DNA of 64,000 nucleotides from Gemmatimonadaceae bacterium (GTDB lineage: Bacteria > Gemmatimonadota > Gemmatimonadetes > Gemmatimonadales > Gemmatimonadaceae): positions 62,001 through 126,000 of the forward strand of contig JACVCD010000005.1 in NCBI GenBank assembly GCA_016742275.1. The letters are read 5' to 3'. Each line of letters begins with the position of its first letter. Within the stretch, counting starts at the first letter, position 1. Both the position numbers and the translations under genes were made by a program. Below, piece by piece: positions 62,974-64,000 of the stretch. Under the pieces are notes generated by a model. It saw only the letters and a list, made by a program, of their open reading frames with translations, was not told where the DNA came from and searched no databases.

Positions 62974-64000
62974 TCACGGCCACACAAACACGTCGGTCGT
63001 TGGCATGGCCGCGCGAGCCCGCGAGATCCCATCGGGCTCACGCCAGAATAGCCGGGACGCAATGCGATAGCTCACTCGCACATCGAGTCCTTTGGCATGA
63101 CGATCCGGAACTAACGGATACGCGATCTCCACCTTCGCAACGGAGCGCGAAGTCCGCGGTACCGCAGCCAGCAATGACACGCCCGCGCCGGAGCGAAATG
63201 CATTGACGCCAAAGGGCACGCCACCGGCCCACAATTGCCCCGCATCTGCAAATCCGGCCACACCCCAGGCCAACTGATCACCGGCTGACGGCATCAGGAA
63301 TCGGCGCTCGGCGCGCAACACCAATCGCCGCCCACCACCAATGCGTGCACCACGATATCCGCGAATACCCGTTGCCTCGTCAGCGATACCCAGCTGATAC
63401 GGCTGATGCGCCGTCGATGCACCCGCATACTCGGCCGCCCAGACTCGAGTCTGTCGTTCGGAAGGTCGTGCATACCACGCCAGCCGACCACTCAGCACAC
63501 TCTCGCGGAAGTCGCTTCCCACACGCCGTGCATCGGCTCGCAATTGCAGACCGAGATATGACTCGGCCGTACCAACACCGGCGAAGACATCACCACGCAC
63601 ATACGGCCCCACATCATCACCGCTCACGCTGCGTCCAACAGTGAGCAACATCTGCATGCCACGCGCCACGTCCTGCGTGGCTTCAAGTCCATCGAATGCG
63701 CGGGCTTTCACGAATGACAGCGCGCGTATGCCGCCCACAACCCCTACGCGCAACGCCTCGCCGCCACCAAAGCGGTTGCTGAGATCTTCCGATTGCACGG
63801 CAACACGCCCGCTATCCGACAAGTGCACGGCCTCTCCGCCGAACACGCGACGCTCCCAACCGGCAACTCCACCAAGCAACCATGTTTCACGACTCGACGC
63901 CGTAACGCGTGTGGCAAACCCGATATCGGCACGTTCACGCAATGACGACACCGAAAGTGGATCACCTGCATCGCGCGAGAATGTGGCGTAACCTTCATCG
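62974..64000 (-). CDS. Outer-membrane beta-barrel protein, D15/BamA-like (5' end cut off by window)
   Basis: Partial gene: the frame continues to base 64000 (reading DEGYATFSRDAG upstream), so the GTG at 63951 is not the true start. At least 342 residues of C-terminal barrel are visible, with alternating strands. GIRGYRGARIGGGRRLVLRAERRF resembles the GxRGY and lid-lock regions of bacterial surface antigen (Bac_surface_Ag, D15/TamA-like) proteins. It does not end in a simple Phe, but in VFVWP. It probably lies in the outer membrane; the missing N-terminus (POTRA domains or not) would decide the subfamily. Confidence 0.6.
   Translation of the reverse strand, partial: DEGYATFSRDAGDPLSVSSLRERADIGFATRVTASSRETWLLGGVAGWERRVFGGEAVHLSDSGRVAVQSEDLSNRFGGGEALRVGVVGGIRALSFVKARAFDGLEATQDVARGMQMLLTVGRSVSGDDVGPYVRGDVFAGVGTAESYLGLQLRADARRVGSDFRESVLSGRLAWYARPSERQTRVWAAEYAGASTAHQPYQLGIADEATGIRGYRGARIGGGRRLVLRAERRFLMPSAGDQLAWGVAGFADAGQLWAGGVPFGVNAFRSGAGVSLLAAVPRTSRSVAKVEIAYPLVPDRHAKGLDVRVSYRIASRLFWREPDGISRARAAMPTTDVFVWP

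Overview
The window reads as about 64 kb of chromosome from a moderately high-GC, Gram-negative, free-living heterotroph. A SusC/SusD pair outside an obvious Bacteroidetes background, a DUF5916 outer-membrane protein, LPS heptose genes, several hybrid or membrane histidine kinases and many secreted hydrolases together suggest Gemmatimonadota (Gemmatimonadaceae-like). This is inference: there is no rRNA in the window to settle it. I see no tRNA, rRNA, CRISPR array, insertion sequence or prophage. Both edges cut a gene (a serine hydrolase on the left, an outer-membrane beta-barrel protein on the right).

Layout. 1-4.8 kb: serine hydrolase, then an SDR / HIBADH-like / dihydroxyacid-dehydratase-like operon. 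4.8-9.2 kb: small exported proteins, a dienelactone-hydrolase lipoprotein, a family 9 glycosyltransferase and an Lrp/AsnC regulator. 9.3-14.7 kb: a SusC-SusD-DUF4397 outer-membrane uptake operon ending in a strong hairpin. 14.9-21.3 kb: arginase and ornithine aminotransferase, heptose epimerase HldD, and a polar amino-acid ABC importer with a DUF1275 membrane protein. 21.5-24.7 kb: divergent glycogen genes glgA and glgC. 24.9-27.9 kb: a tightly coupled pair of membrane histidine kinases, the first lacking its phospho-acceptor histidine. 27.9-34.3 kb: class-A-beta-lactamase-like protein, exported intradiol dioxygenase, nitronate monooxygenase-like flavoprotein, diguanylate cyclase and Xaa-Pro peptidase. 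34.4-41 kb: monohaem protein with a membrane partner, a DUF1648-like protein and a 1299-residue hybrid sensor kinase. 41-48.4 kb: DUF6174-like lipoprotein, phosphate-type porin, TfoX protein with a histone-H1-like tail, esterase and a DUF5916 protein. 48.5-57.5 kb: an eight-gene minus-strand operon for CoA-dependent degradation of an aromatic acid, most likely 2-aminobenzoate. 57.5-64 kb: TPR protein, class I fumarase, a GxxExxY protein, M20 peptidase and a D15-type beta-barrel protein.

The catabolic operon is the clearest functional unit. An aryl-CoA ligase activates the acid, a fused FAD monooxygenase/old-yellow-enzyme protein hydroxylates and reduces the ring, and acyl-CoA dehydrogenase, two hydratase-family proteins and an SDR finish by beta-oxidation-like steps. 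RidA may clear an imine and a MarR protein is the probable local regulator. A near-palindrome lies about 20 bp upstream of the first start codon.

The most unusual structure in the window is a family of intergenic inverted repeats (about 75-170 bp, or single arms) at 5.3, 18.2, 21.3, 34.3, 60.9, 61.4 and 62.9 kb. Full copies have long matched arms that begin near AACTGAT and end near ATCAGTT. Within a copy the arms match almost perfectly, while between copies the sequence diverges. Most sit between convergent genes. One left-arm copy and one right-arm copy bracket a small gene for a GxxExxY protein (PD-(D/E)XK-like), which suggests a possible element/nuclease pair analogous to REP/RAYT. That link is a hypothesis.
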